64,000 nt of DNA, taken from NCBI GenBank assembly GCA_019096065.1, contig JAGUCH010000003.1:682001-746000 (forward strand), read 5' to 3'. Of this stretch, positions 1 through 10,415 are shown piece by piece. The DNA is from Paracyclopina nana (taxonomy: Eukaryota; Arthropoda; Copepoda; Cyclopoida; Cyclopettidae). The position numbers were made by a program, and so were the translations under genes. The notes below the pieces were generated by a model. It did no database searches. It was not told where the DNA came from and saw nothing but the letters and a program-made list of their open reading frames with translations. Position 1 is the stretch's first letter. Each line of letters opens with the position of its first letter.

Positions 1-628
1 TTTGCACATTGTCCTCAGTGCTGAAAATAATTATATTCATTACTTTTTAAATGTACTACTTAATTAGAGCTTGATTACGTTTCGTGCGTCGGTGCTGAGT
101 CGCATAGGGAAACATTGTCCGATGCAATTGGACGCCAATTCACGGAATTGCCCAACTCCGTCATGTCCATGCTGAAATTGGGACGAATTTCAACTGACTC
201 GAATTTAACGAAGCCACTCCGAAAAATGACGAAAAGTTGATTAGCCACTCTCCACCCTACGAATGCTGGTTGTCAGCCAAATATTTACTGGCAATTGAAA
301 TTCAGCCTCCATCAATCTTCATTAATGTGCAAAGATTCGGATTTTTATCTCTTGGAAACAGGAACACCTAGATTATTCCGGTGGATTCAAGAAACGGTGC
401 GAGAATTAGCCGAGTAAAAAAATAAACTGCAATGTTTCTTACATTGCCGCGAGCTAATGCATGAAACGTCCTTGGTTACAACCATATATGTTATAACCAT
501 CCCTTGTTAAAGTACATCTGTGCTTATAATACTTGAGAATACAAATGTATTGTACATGAATTTAAACACATAAAATTATGGAAGAAATGTATGTATTGCC
601 ACATAAACGCAGTTGCATAAATGAAGAC
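1..628. other. intergenic, no feature seen
   Basis: AT-rich DNA without a convincing open reading frame, splice structure or repeat. It runs directly into the satellite that follows. Confidence 0.5.
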
Positions 629-689
629 TCATAGTGTATTACATTTTTTAGACAATTGCATTTTTTGGAAATACACTTGTAGGTCGATG

Positions 690-1310
690 CATTTAGGTAC
701 AGAAATGTTCGATACAGAAATGTAGATACAGCAATGTAGATACAAAATTGTGGGTACAGAAATGTAGATACAGATCTGTAGATGCAGAAATGTAGATACA
801 GAAATGTAGATACAGAAATGTAGATACAAAATTGTGGGTACAGAAATGTAGATACAGATATGTAGATACAGAAATGTAGATACGGAAATGTAGATATATA
901 AATGTAGATTTATATGTATATTTTAGATGCACACATGCATAGAAACATACTTGTACAGAATTGAAGAAGATGGATAAATGTAGAGACCAAAATGTGGATA
1001 TAGATATGTAGATCTGTAGACACATAAATGCTCTGTAGACACATAAATGCTCTGTGAATACATAAATGTACTATGAATACATAAATGTATTTTAAATACA
1101 TAAATGTATTTTAAATACATAAATGTACTATGAATACATAAATGTATTTTAAATACATAAATGTATTTTAAATACATAAATGTATTTTAAATACATAAAT
1201 GTATTTTAAATACATAAATGTATTTTAGATACATAAATGTACTGTTGATACATAAATGTATATAGACACATATAAAACAATGAAAAAATTAATGCATTTA
1301 TATTTACAGA
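690..1310. repeat. AT-rich tandem satellite in two unit types
   Basis: Two adjacent tandem arrays. The left part (about 690-905) repeats a unit of roughly 14 bp, gaaatgtagataca, with variants. The right part (about 1020-1260) repeats a 19-bp unit around acataaatgtattttaaat. Both share the core aaatgta, so the second may derive from the first. The minus-strand open frames here, rich in Tyr, Leu, His and Ile, are translations of the array and not genes. Confidence 0.85.
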
Positions 1311-1475
1311 TCATTTATGTATCAACAGTACATTTATGCATTGTCTACATAAATACCAATCAAAACGTAGATGCAAATAAGTAATGAAAAATTGAGGTTA
1401 TTGTAATGCGCGCGAGTCCTGTTTAAAGTTAGAGCTACTAGATGCATTTCTTTTATTCTAGCACTCGTTAAAGTT

Positions 1476-1627
1476 AAATATCGTTAAAGTGCGCGCACGA
1501 TTAACATAATGATTTACATATTACAGAATCATTTATTTTTTACGCTACTCAGCTCAAAATTTCAAATTGTGATGTGGCAACTCAATAAAATGCTTTTCGT
1601 ACTTTTAAAGCTACATCACTCTACTTT
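1476..1627. repeat. direct repeat, copy 1 of 2 flanking canopy
   Basis: About 145 bp beginning tcgttaaagtgcgcgca and ending with the block cgtacttttaaagctacatc. It recurs in the same orientation at about 2892-3035, on the other side of the canopy gene, with scattered substitutions. The stretch 1311-2032 otherwise shows nothing except the presumed canopy promoter. Confidence 0.8.
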
Positions 1628-2032
1628 TGCCCTGTGTGATTCGGCAAAGCGTGAAGGCATCTCAGCCAATCACGTGTTGAACCGTAATCAACAGGTGTAG
1701 CAATGAAACGGGGCTGGAAAACTTTGGCAGCTTTGCAACCATCAATGCACATTTACTCAATTGTTTTACTGAAACTTGTCACTAGCCATACAAGCAATAC
1801 TTATCCACAAGCTATGAAGGTAATGAATCCTCAATACTTTCTTAATTTATGATTGGCTTTTTATAGTCGAGCCAGGAATTTCAATCGAGCTATTAAAGCA
1901 AGGTGAAATTCACATGCAGGTATTCTAAGTAAGAAAACACTGTACACAGCAAATGTCATGAGTTAGCTAGCTGCAGCTTGCGGATAGAATTTCAATCCTT
2001 CTTATTTGTGTCTTTTTTACTACTGAAAAGCC

Positions 2033-2769
2033 ATGCTAGCATTGCGAGTGATTAGCTTGATTTGCATTCTTTTGCTGGCCACCAGTGCCAATGCTGGCAA
2101 AAAGAAGAAGAAGAATGCCAGTAAGCAAGCTGCAGTGGGTGGTGATGACACCAAAATGTTTGATAGCAAAACCCTCAAGTGCCTGGTGTGCAAGAATGTC
2201 ATCAAGGAGTTTGAGGCTGCCATCTTCAAGATTGACCCCAAGAAAATGATTGACACTGGCACCTTCAGGGTCAACGAGAAAGGAGAGCAGAAGAGATCCA
2301 TAGTAAGTAAATGTTGCTCTGGTGATTTTCAATGCCAAAAATTTGAAATTGTTCATTGTGCAGATTCCATATGCTAGATCTCAAATGCACCTTTTGGAGC
2401 TGAGTGAGAACATTTGCAAAAACTTTGAGGACTATGCTCAGGCCAAGTCCAAGAAGACTGGCAAGGCCACCATAATCAGGCTGACCACTCCGGATGGCAA
2501 CATGAATCCAGACTTTGGCAAAGTGGACATTGTTCCCGACGAGGACCTGAACACCAAGCTGAAATTCCACGTAATTTCATTATTTTCAAAGTTTTTCAAA
2601 GAGGCTCATTATATATATTGGCTTTTTGCAGTGTGAGGGCATTGTTGAGGACATGGACGAACAGCTTCTGGATTTGCTCGCTGATGAGAAGAACTCGCCT
2701 CATTTGGAGCATAAAATTTGCGTTGAGGAAGGGGAGTATTGTAGCAAGAACTTCAAAGACGAATTGTGA
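2033..2769 (+). CDS. canopy family ER saposin-like protein
   Basis: Three exons, 2033-2302, 2364-2570 and 2632-2769, joined in phase 0 across two 61-nt GT-AG introns; 204 residues, the usual length for the family. An N-terminal signal peptide (about residues 1-21) is followed by a Lys-rich patch, then a saposin-like domain whose cysteines appear as CLVC, ENIC, CEG, KICV and EYC. The protein ends in KDEL, the classical ER retention signal, so it should be a soluble ER lumen protein. Canopy/seele proteins act as ER folding cofactors for growth-factor receptors and related cargo (family knowledge). The start is the first Met of the signal peptide and the last exon runs cleanly to a TGA. Appears intact. 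Which canopy paralogue it is was not resolved. Confidence 0.9.
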
Positions 2770-2773
2770 TTGT

Positions 2774-3055
2774 CTCATTCATCATACAAAATAATTAAGA
2801 GCAGAAATACACCGCTGTATCATTTGAAAAAATCTACTAAGCTTAGCTCAGTTTTTTCAATTTTCATCAGAGGTCAGAGATTACTGATTAATCGTTAAAG
2901 TGCGCGCATGATTGACATAATGATTTACATATAACAAAATCATTTATATTTGACACTATGCAGCTCAAAATTTCAAATTGTGATGAGGCCACTTCATAAA
3001 CTGCTTTTCGTACTTTTAAAGCTACATCACTCTCATTCATCATACAAAATAATTA
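2774..3055. repeat. copies of the canopy 3' flank and of the 1.5-kb repeat
   Basis: Holds copy 2 of the 145-bp direct repeat (about 2892-3035). In addition the sequence just after the canopy stop, tcattcatcatacaaaata at 2774, recurs at about 3034. Two separate short direct duplications therefore lie between canopy and the truncated gene downstream. Confidence 0.7.
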
Positions 3056-3065
3056 AAAGCAGAAA

Positions 3066-3955
3066 TCATTTGAAAAAGTAAAATGGACTCGATTTGGCAT
3101 TATGGCAGTCATCCTCAGTGTCACATTGGGATCCATCAATCACCTTTTTCCCATTCAAGATGGAACTCACCACATCCCTCACATAATTGATGACGCGAAG
3201 GTCACTCAGCATATGCATATGGTCAACCCCTCTGAATGCTTTTGGGGTCACCTCTTGATTTTGCTTGCCTTTCCAGGATTTGCAAGCTTCCAACAACCTC
3301 AGGTTCACTGTGCCATCGCCATCTCCCTCTTTCTTAAACATCTCCCCACCGGGGAACTTGTAGAAGTTCAGCCTTAAAAATTTAATGAGGGAAAAATTGC
3401 ATGAAATTGCTATGATTAATAGCAGGGCTCACTGCTCAATGGTAGAGATCCCATGGCTGTAAATGCAATGCACTTCCACTCCAGGAGGCTTGAGGTCTTT
3501 CACTAAAGGCTGAGTGTTGCGCCACATTTCAAGCCCAGCAGAGGCATTGAGCATGAGATAGAATTCGGCAAAGTTTGCCTTAGTTATGCTAACGTTGGCT
3601 GCTTTCAGCAAAACCTCATTGTCAGTCCAAAGGTTCAAATTGGGCATCAACCAATTCAAACTTGGATTGGACCTTTGAACAGCCATCATGCTTGAACTTG
3701 GAACCTTAATAATCAACTAATTATACCATTATGATACGGATGATTTTAGTTTTGCTTTACCATAGGACTTCCCAAGTTGTCACCCACTGCAAATGCTTTC
3801 ATAGCTTTGACAGTTCCAGCCCAGATACCTGACAAGGATATGTGACAGTTTATGTACTTGTCCTTCCATGCCTCCGGCTTGCTGTTCAACATGAACAACA
3901 CCATGGTTGAGCCCATGCTATGCAAAATCAAGATCACGGATTTGTTCCCATTTCA
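3066..3955 (-). pseudogene. 5'-truncated LCAT / lysosomal phospholipase A2 family gene
   Basis: Minus-strand exons: about 3955-3761, then 3704-3431, then 3372-3066, with GT-AG junctions. The catalytic residues of the LCAT-like alpha/beta hydrolases are all visible: nucleophile Ser in HSMGS, Asp in GDGTV, and His in the VDHMHML segment. QRSNPSLNWLMP before the third conserved block is also typical. These enzymes transfer or hydrolyse acyl chains of phospholipids or sterols in lysosomes or outside the cell. The lid domain and everything N-terminal to HSMG are missing: an in-frame TGA lies about four codons upstream of the motif with no splice acceptor between, and no upstream exon is visible before the MITE at 4393. 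I read this as a truncated remnant with intact 3' exons; a misassembly or a distant exon is the alternative. Confidence 0.7.
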
Positions 3956-4392
3956 CAGTCGGTTCCGGAGCGGCCAAAAACTGTCAAAGTAACGACTTCT
4001 GGATTTTCTAAAAAAACTGCTCTTTTTAAAGCTCGGAATTATCATGATAATCATTTATAATTCAAAAAATTTCAATTATCAACTTTATTCTGGATTAAAA
4101 ACTTGGATTATTTTTCTGAATATAATAGTTTGTCAAATGAACTTGTGTTTTCAATGGGCCACAGAAGTCTTCTAATTCCCAACAGTTTTCAAATATTGAT
4201 ATGTCCCAAGGCCCCTTACTGCCCCAAACAAAATTAAGGTATTATGATAAAGCCAATATTAATGCAAATTATCACCAAGCCATTTTTGCATCCATTGGCT
4301 CCATTTTGAGATATTGCCATTTTTGTAGACAGAGTTTCACAAGCCCACCTTATAGCGACAACTAGAACAACAGCGATGTCGTCGTCAGTTTT

Positions 4393-4561
4393 GGCTTAGT
4401 CTTTCGCACGATATGTATATTCACACTATTGAAATAGCTCATAACATAAAATGTATTAAAATAGCAGATATTTCCATGCACTCAGATGCTATTTCAATAC
4501 ATTTTATGCTATGAGCTATTTAAATAGCATGACTATATAAAACTTGCGAAAGACTTAAGCC
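4393..4561. mobile_element. 169-bp foldback MITE
   Basis: Terminal inverted repeats ggcttagtctttcgca at the left and tgcgaaagacttaagcc at the right differ by one base. A second inner inverted repeat, gctcataacataaaatgta against tacattttatgctatgagc, makes almost the whole element one hairpin. It codes for nothing. The flanks (3956-4392 and 4562-4799) show no gene. Confidence 0.8.
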
Positions 4562-4799
4562 AATTTTTGGTTGTTTACTAGAGCACTGAGATTTGATGAG
4601 AGTATCTCGTTCTTAACAACAGCTGAACTTTTTTTGGATAAAATTTACCAAGGTACAGCACAAACTACAGCTAGCTCCTATCGGAACGAAATTTTGAGGG
4701 GTTCATGGTTTCACGGTACAATTACCAGATACCAAATAAAAAATAGAGTAACATAATATAATAAACGGTTGAACAAAAATGGGCAGATATCGTGCTACC

Positions 4800-5193
4800 T
4801 AACTAACTCAAAAAACTGAAGAGCGGCGGACAACAATCACAAAACCTGCTTGGTACTTTGATTCACGCAACCTAACCATTAAAGGCGGTAAAATTCAAAT
4901 AATTGTTTATTCGACTTTTTCTGCCGGAATTCTCATGTGCACACTTCGGCTGGATTTTTGTCTCAGTTTCTTTGTAGCTTTGCTTTTTTATGATTTTTTT
5001 ATTCTAAATTGGTTTTCTGTGTACGTTTTAAGTCATCAAAATGTTTAGGCATGCAAGCAATCTTAATTTTCCCTAATCCATACGCCTTAAATTCATAGAA
5101 CTGTTTTAAAAAAGTACCAGACGTAGTATGAGTGATTTCAAAACATTTCTCAGTTTTTGTTGTCCGCCGTTCTTTAGTTTTTCGAGTTAGTTA
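4800..5193. mobile_element. nonautonomous DNA transposon with 8-bp TSD
   Basis: Terminal inverted repeats of about 37 bp begin taactaactcaaaaaactg and end in the complementary gagttagtta. They are flanked by the 8-bp direct repeat gtgctacc at 4792-4799 and 5194-5201, a target-site duplication. An 8-bp duplication is typical of hAT and P superfamilies; the termini alone do not decide between them. No transposase is present in the 394-bp body. Confidence 0.85.
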
Positions 5194-5201
5194 GTGCTAC
5201 C

Positions 5202-5532
5202 GTAGGCTGGCAAGCCACCTTTAGGCTGTTTTTCGGAACTGAGTTTTGAGAACGATCTACTCATCAAAATACAGAGCTCTATTGTCGACTTGTTGTTTCA
5301 GTTTTGCGCTTTTTTGGAGCTATCAGACTTGTCTGACTTGATATTATTTTACAGTCAAAAATTCCAAAAATAATAGTTTGCCTGCATAGTCCCAAAATAA
5401 AACAGTAACTTCCGCGATTTTTTAAAAAAAATGTGGATGCTAGTTTTTCCATGCCTCCCAACCCACTGCGCATTTTCAGCATATGTAGCCTCAATTAGCT
5501 CAGTGACTTTGTGAAAGTATTATTTCTTTAGA
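5202..5532. other. intergenic, nothing recognised
   Basis: No supported gene or repeat seen. A short minus-strand open frame here has no coding character. Confidence 0.4.
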
Positions 5533-5887
5533 CAGTGGATATGATCATATCCACCACCAAGTTGTTTATGTAAATTGTCAAAAACTTGCAAGGATGCATG
5601 GATGAAGCCCACGTGGCTGCTATACTCAATCTTCGTTTTTTAAATCATACATGTTGGCATGCACTCAGCTGAACATGGGACAAAATCACTTGAATGGGTC
5701 AAGTGTGCCTAATGCGGCTGTTTGTGTTGCGGCCTCAGCTGAATTGCGTATGTGCATATGTTTACGGCCCCTATTTTCGTTTAGTGCACACCTTGGCCAT
5801 ATTTGCTCCATTCATTTGATGTTGCTGTTGTTGTTGCTGATCACAAAGAACTCCTCCACGTATGGGCAGCGTGGTGAATGAAGTGCA
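5533..5887. mobile_element. left part of a TIR element split by the LTR element
   Basis: Starts cagtggatatgatcatatcc and matches, as reverse complement, the sequence ending at 29888. The matching arms are about 260-280 bp each (5533 to about 5791 and about 29610 to 29888) with small indels. Removing the LTR element and one TGCA copy gives an original element of about 1,160 bp. The outer 20 bases contain the perfect palindrome gtggatatgatcatatccac. No target-site duplication was recognised outside the arms. Confidence 0.8.
5884..5887. repeat. target-site duplication TGCA, left copy
   Basis: TGCA directly abuts the LTR end at 5888 and is repeated at 29080-29083 directly after the other LTR end at 29079. 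A 4-bp duplication fits integration by a retroviral-type integrase of the Ty3/gypsy group. Confidence 0.8.
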
Positions 5888-6813
5888 TGGTGTGCGACGG
5901 TCACACCCTCTGAAGCCTAGGATGGTTAGCATCGGCTTCATGGTCGCGGTACCGTTCGCAGCCTCCGGGTGCTGGCCGGATGTCTACTCGCCTTGGACCC
6001 AAAGCCGCAGCCTCGGTGCTCCAACTCTGGCGAGATACATCACATGGCAAGCTTCAGTGCTGTAGACCAGTGATTGGGCCTCCTACCCACGTCCTCAACG
6101 GCCTCAACAGCCTCAGACTAGGGTGCATAACTGCCCAGGAAACCTCTATACAAGTTATGGTCGAACAAAGTCAAACAAGGTTGTCTTATTCACTCAGCTT
6201 TTAACACCACACAAATTAATGGCAGCAAATACAAAGAAATAAGTACTGCAGTAAATATTCTTGTGGCCATCTTCTTCATGCCTCAGCACACTTTGGAGAA
6301 CTTTGGTGGGACAATAGCAGGGCAGAGCTCACTCAATGGGCCATGTGCACTTGGTCCATGTCTTGTTTCTCTGAAGTCCCCCATCGAACTCCCCGAGTCT
6401 TCTCCTTCTTCTCCACTCGATGCATCGCAGCAAGTTCCATCAGCTTCCATCTGCTTCTCTCCGTTATCATGCAGCTGCAGGTCCTCTCTATGTAGCAGCT
6501 AGCAACTCCTCCACACAATGGCTAGCAACTTCTCCACTCAAGGTCAGGTGAATTGCCATAGGTAAGGCTCAACGCATAGGTAGTAGCAGCAGCAGCAGCA
6601 ACAATCAGAGAGTTGGAGGAGATGAAAAGGTGTTTTTTGAGAAGGGAGGTTTTGTGATTTTGAGGTGGTGATGTAGCGGTGAATGGGCAACCTTCCGGAC
6701 TTCTGGCGGCTCCACGGGCTCCACGGTTTCCACAGGTTCCACTGGAGGGGTCCAATCAAGTCCTATTCTGGTCGTAACGTGCACCAGAGACATGATGTAC
6801 TTATTGCCCATCA
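5888..6813 (-). repeat. 3' LTR of the giant element
   Basis: Matches 28154-29079 base for base wherever I compared, at a constant offset of 22,266. It is canonical TG...CA when read on either strand. It contains a short CAG/CAA-type trinucleotide run near 6585-6602. No splice-containing or coding sequence is supported inside it. Confidence 0.92.
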
Positions 6814-6825
6814 TTCCCCGGCCCT
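6814..6825 (-). other. polypurine tract next to 3' LTR
   Basis: On the sense (minus) strand the bases directly before the LTR read AGGGCCGGGGAA. The uninterrupted purine run, GGGGAA, is short, but its position directly against the LTR start is that of a plus-strand primer. Confidence 0.5.
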
Positions 6826-6917
6826 AACTTTTTCAGCTTTTGAAATAGTTTTTAAGCTCTAAAAATATAAAAAAGGTGTCATTGATCGCTTACATCACAT
6901 TAAGGTTGATACAGTTA

Positions 6918-8804
6918 TTATACTAACGTCGCGCCTCCCAGGCCCCTCATTCGCACAGTAAGGCGCTGATTTTGGTCAGCATCTTTCTTGCGATCTCCTC
7001 TATTGTAGCGAAGCCGTGGGCGGGACGTATTAGGTCTCACATAGCCTCCATCATCATAACATCGGCTGCATACTCGCCGCCTTTTCCAAATCAATATGCC
7101 CATACACGTGAATCCCAGTGCTGCAGACAATAGGCTCACCGTCAGGATTATTTCCCAATTATTGAATAAACCTCCAAGTTCATCTTCAGGGAATTTTGTA
7201 AAGAACTTCACCATATCACTTTCCCAAGGAGAGTCCTCGTATCCAGTACTTTGAGTTCCAAGGGAAACCTTACAATTGCTAAGGATCTGATAGGATCCTG
7301 GTTCCAATACCACCGAGTTCTTGAAGTCATTTAAACAAGTCCTATTAATCATTGCACTTGAGACCAAATTTAAGAACCCTTTATAATTAGCACATCCCAC
7401 ATCAGTGAGCGTGTTAGTTTTAAGTGGCTCTAATTCACAGGCGTCAAAAGGGTCACCCAGAGCTAGCCCTAAAAGTACTTTAGCACAGTGCTGGACTCCT
7501 TCTGTCAAGTCAAAGTCCTTGTTTTCACACACGGTTAAATTATGGTCATGAACGAAGCAATCACTATAGATGGGTATTTCCCGAGACACAAACACTAGAT
7601 CATTTCGGCGGGTCAAATACCTATCATGCAGTAAGAATCCGTTTTTGCTTCGTGACACAATATGATATGTGACCTCAGGGGTAGGGTCCATTTCTTTATA
7701 CCCAACTATTCCCTGAGTGACAAAGTCTCCACTCTGCTCAGTGTTCGCCAAAGGTTCATAAACATTAGTAATGGTGGCCGCATTTCTGTCACTATTATGC
7801 GCCAGAGTTGGTAAGCTGAACCGTGTGCCTGCCTGCCCAAAATTTCTGGCAAATTGCACAACTGTGTCAGCATATGACAATACTTGCTGCAGATCATTTG
7901 GTAATAATCCAGACTTCAAAAATACCTTGCTAAAACCTTTCAGTAGTCGAAAGGCCAAAGAAACTTTCGGTGGTACTCTCAGTGGAGTGGTATTTGCTAT
8001 CATGCCATCGGTGAATTTTGTCGATTTACCTGATTCTGCTAGGGCCATCACGGCGTTGTAGGCCTTTTCAAGGAAGCTTTTCCTCCCAGACAATTCAGAT
8101 TTGACAAAGTCCTTATGGGTGATGACAAAGTCATTTTGAACACATATTGTTGCCTTCCCATCACTGTGTGGTGCATGGGCTTTAACTGACGTCATGGTCC
8201 TCGGCCCTTGTCCCACAGTGAAATACCCCGTGATACACGGGTAACCTGCAATTATCTCATCATCCGGTTCTTTTTCATACCCCACTTGAGGAAATGTGGT
8301 TTTCCCATCCAAGGACATAGGTACCTCATTGACGATCCGAAACTTTACACATAAAGTTACCTTAGTGGCAAGAGGGCTTTCCTTTGCCGTATAACGTAAT
8401 AGTTCTAGAAAAACGTCCATGTCTTCATAAGTTTTAGGGGCAAATGGTACAAACCCTTGACGTTTGGAACAAGCTTTGTCGATGGTGTTAGGGGTACTCT
8501 CTTCTCCAACTGCCAACATATTCCCAATATGGACCAAGTCCTCCTTGTCCTTAACTTCTTTTACCACGGTGTCAATATTATTCAGGACGCCAATTGTTGA
8601 TTGCAAAAGGCCACTGTAATCCTTCGTATCTAACACCATAGCCTTTTTCACCATTCTAGGATGATGGACCACTCTAACTGGAACTAGGGCATGTCCGGAA
8701 TGGCAAAGTGCCTCATCCAGTACGAACTGAGTATTTGGGTAGTTGGACAGGCCCCAAGTGCCAGATCCCAAAAGGGTGAGTATGAAGGCCAATTCAAACG
8801 ACAT
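6918..8804 (-). CDS. envelope-like type I membrane glycoprotein (ORF5)
   Basis: 628 residues in one open frame. An N-terminal signal peptide (about residues 1-19) is followed by a roughly 530-residue ectodomain with many scattered cysteines and several N-x-S/T sites. A single transmembrane helix lies at about residues 552-573, then a 55-residue tail that is strongly basic and begins with KRRR and a CSRC pair. It is the last sense gene before the 3' LTR, the position of env in retroviruses and errantiviruses. No clear furin site or fusion peptide was seen and I do not recognise the fusion-protein class, so the envelope role is inferred from topology and position only. How its mRNA is made (splicing from the LTR or an internal promoter) is not evident. 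Confidence 0.7.
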   Translation of the reverse strand: MSFELAFILTLLGSGTWGLSNYPNTQFVLDEALCHSGHALVPVRVVHHPRMVKKAMVLDTKDYSGLLQSTIGVLNNIDTVVKEVKDKEDLVHIGNMLAVGEESTPNTIDKACSKRQGFVPFAPKTYEDMDVFLELLRYTAKESPLATKVTLCVKFRIVNEVPMSLDGKTTFPQVGYEKEPDDEIIAGYPCITGYFTVGQGPRTMTSVKAHAPHSDGKATICVQNDFVITHKDFVKSELSGRKSFLEKAYNAVMALAESGKSTKFTDGMIANTTPLRVPPKVSLAFRLLKGFSKVFLKSGLLPNDLQQVLSYADTVVQFARNFGQAGTRFSLPTLAHNSDRNAATITNVYEPLANTEQSGDFVTQGIVGYKEMDPTPEVTYHIVSRSKNGFLLHDRYLTRRNDLVFVSREIPIYSDCFVHDHNLTVCENKDFDLTEGVQHCAKVLLGLALGDPFDACELEPLKTNTLTDVGCANYKGFLNLVSSAMINRTCLNDFKNSVVLEPGSYQILSNCKVSLGTQSTGYEDSPWESDMVKFFTKFPEDELGGLFNNWEIILTVSLLSAALGFTCMGILIWKRRRVCSRCYDDGGYVRPNTSRPRLRYNRGDRKKDADQNQRLTVRMRGLGGATLV

Positions 8805-9167
8805 CTTACCAGCACAAACTCTGATCAGAAACTATTTGGGCCCCAAGACCGCTAACTTTCCTTATAAACCCAGACAAGTATGGGCACGCCACCTCACTAT
8901 GTCTAGACATTCTTTGCTTTTTTCCATTGGTTTTTATTATCATAGCATGTCTACATGTATGGTAAAAAGTTAAGCTTATTGGCCCACAACCCAGTATTTT
9001 ATCCATATGTACAATTCGATTCTGAAGGGTAATTTCATTTTTAGAACTGCCCGACAAATCCATTAATCGCCTCACTGAATACCTTGATGTCGCTGGGGTC
9101 CATTTCCTCCCTTTTCGCCTGGAGGAGATAGTTCACACGCTCCTTATTCTTATCGACTTTGGAGCGC
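8805..9167 (-). other. spacer between ORF4 and env-like ORF
   Basis: 363 bases with only a short minus-strand open frame lacking a recognisable domain. It could hold an internal promoter or leader for the env-like gene; no clear TATA box was identified. Confidence 0.4.
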
Positions 9168-10415
9168 TTAGCGTGCAAAATGTCTGGTCCATTCGTTCCT
9201 GCGCCAAAAGGGCGCCCGCGCTACATCGGCGTACAGTCTAGGTCCTCGCCTTGGTTTTTGTTGCCAAGACTTCTCCACAAACGCGGCTAGTTTTTGGGGC
9301 CTGGCCCCGGCTGTGTACCTCACGCATTGCGGATATGTCCCAATGGCTCGATCGACAAACTGGGCTACCATGGTAGGCAGGAGTGCGGTCATATCGATCT
9401 TCACGTCCAATTTTCGTGGTGCTTGAGCCACGCCATTGTTAAGGCAGGACGGCGGTCCCACATACAGTTGCACGTAAGGCGACGTCAAATCATGGAACAT
9501 CCGCGGATCCCAAAATGATGAGTCCAATGTTGGCATGATCTGAATGCAGCCTCGCTTGGTATAATGTTTGGAGACTACTACAGGGAGTTGAGCTCCACCC
9601 TGTCCACGGATTCCATGCACATAATACCCAACAGCTGTTGGGCTCTGGACGGCAGACCAACTCCTGACATTGGCCAACTTATGGACATTCTCGTCATATT
9701 CCATCTTGTCAGGCAAGTTGTAGACTGGTAGATTGTCTAGCATCGGAAATATAACAAGAAAATCGGGAATCTCCCCTCCTTTACTCACTGGCTCGATAAT
9801 CAATTCAATGCAGTCAAAGTTTTTCACCTTCAATGGCCTACGAGGCTCGGTCCGTTCATAGGGTTCTCCATTTATCCTAATCGTCAGGTCAAAAGGCACC
9901 TCCTTTCCAACAGTCATGACCTCTTTCGTAGCTATCTTCAACAGGCTTGCATCATAATGCTGCTGTATAGTAGCTCTGGTCCGGCTCGCCTCCCTCGCAT
10001 AGGCCTGTAGACCCTCCATGTGGGGAGGCCTGATCAAATCCTCAAATGGCAATGGGTACCCCAAACTGGAGGATACCCTTTCCAATGGGACCTCGAGGGG
10101 TTCCTCTTGGTCCTGGTGCCTAGTCGTCTGATTCTGGGCTTGGTTCTCAATATTGACAGCAGGCATGTTGCGATCCATAACTGGCTCATCATCCTTTAGG
10201 AGCTCACTAACCTCTTGTTCGTTGAACTCTCCAGTCTTATCAGTCTCCATCATAGAGACCAATGCAGATTCTCCTTCCATGGATTCGGTGATCAGAGACA
10301 TCCTTAGATTATCGAGGCTATTCAAGCTATCGCTCATTTCCAGACTGTTGCTGTAAGGCCGTAACCTGCCCTTTTTATACACATCTTTACAGGTATGCCC
10401 CACACTCTCGGGCAT
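9168..10415 (-). CDS. 415-aa retroelement protein of unknown function (ORF4)
   Basis: One open frame of 415 residues on the element's sense strand. Residues 1 to about 120 are acidic, Ser/Glu/Gln-rich and probably disordered. About 120-340 looks like a folded domain with mixed hydrophobic and charged segments. The last 60 or so residues are strongly basic, with an Arg/Lys/Trp-rich end. There is no signal peptide or membrane helix. A basic tail on an internal protein would suit RNA binding or a matrix-like role, but that is speculation. It is transcribed divergently from the plus-strand gene at 10702, with 286 bp between the start codons. I do not recognise a family. Confidence 0.65.
   Translation of the reverse strand: MPESVGHTCKDVYKKGRLRPYSNSLEMSDSLNSLDNLRMSLITESMEGESALVSMMETDKTGEFNEQEVSELLKDDEPVMDRNMPAVNIENQAQNQTTRHQDQEEPLEVPLERVSSSLGYPLPFEDLIRPPHMEGLQAYAREASRTRATIQQHYDASLLKIATKEVMTVGKEVPFDLTIRINGEPYERTEPRRPLKVKNFDCIELIIEPVSKGGEIPDFLVIFPMLDNLPVYNLPDKMEYDENVHKLANVRSWSAVQSPTAVGYYVHGIRGQGGAQLPVVVSKHYTKRGCIQIMPTLDSSFWDPRMFHDLTSPYVQLYVGPPSCLNNGVAQAPRKLDVKIDMTALLPTMVAQFVDRAIGTYPQCVRYTAGARPQKLAAFVEKSWQQKPRRGPRLYADVARAPFWRRNEWTRHFAR

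Noticed and set aside
693..1177. Open frames in the satellite
   Set aside because: Translations of tandem repeats; codon content follows the repeat unit.
5980..6755. Several 60-80 codon frames present in both LTRs
   Set aside because: They recur only because the LTRs are identical; no protein features beyond low-complexity runs.
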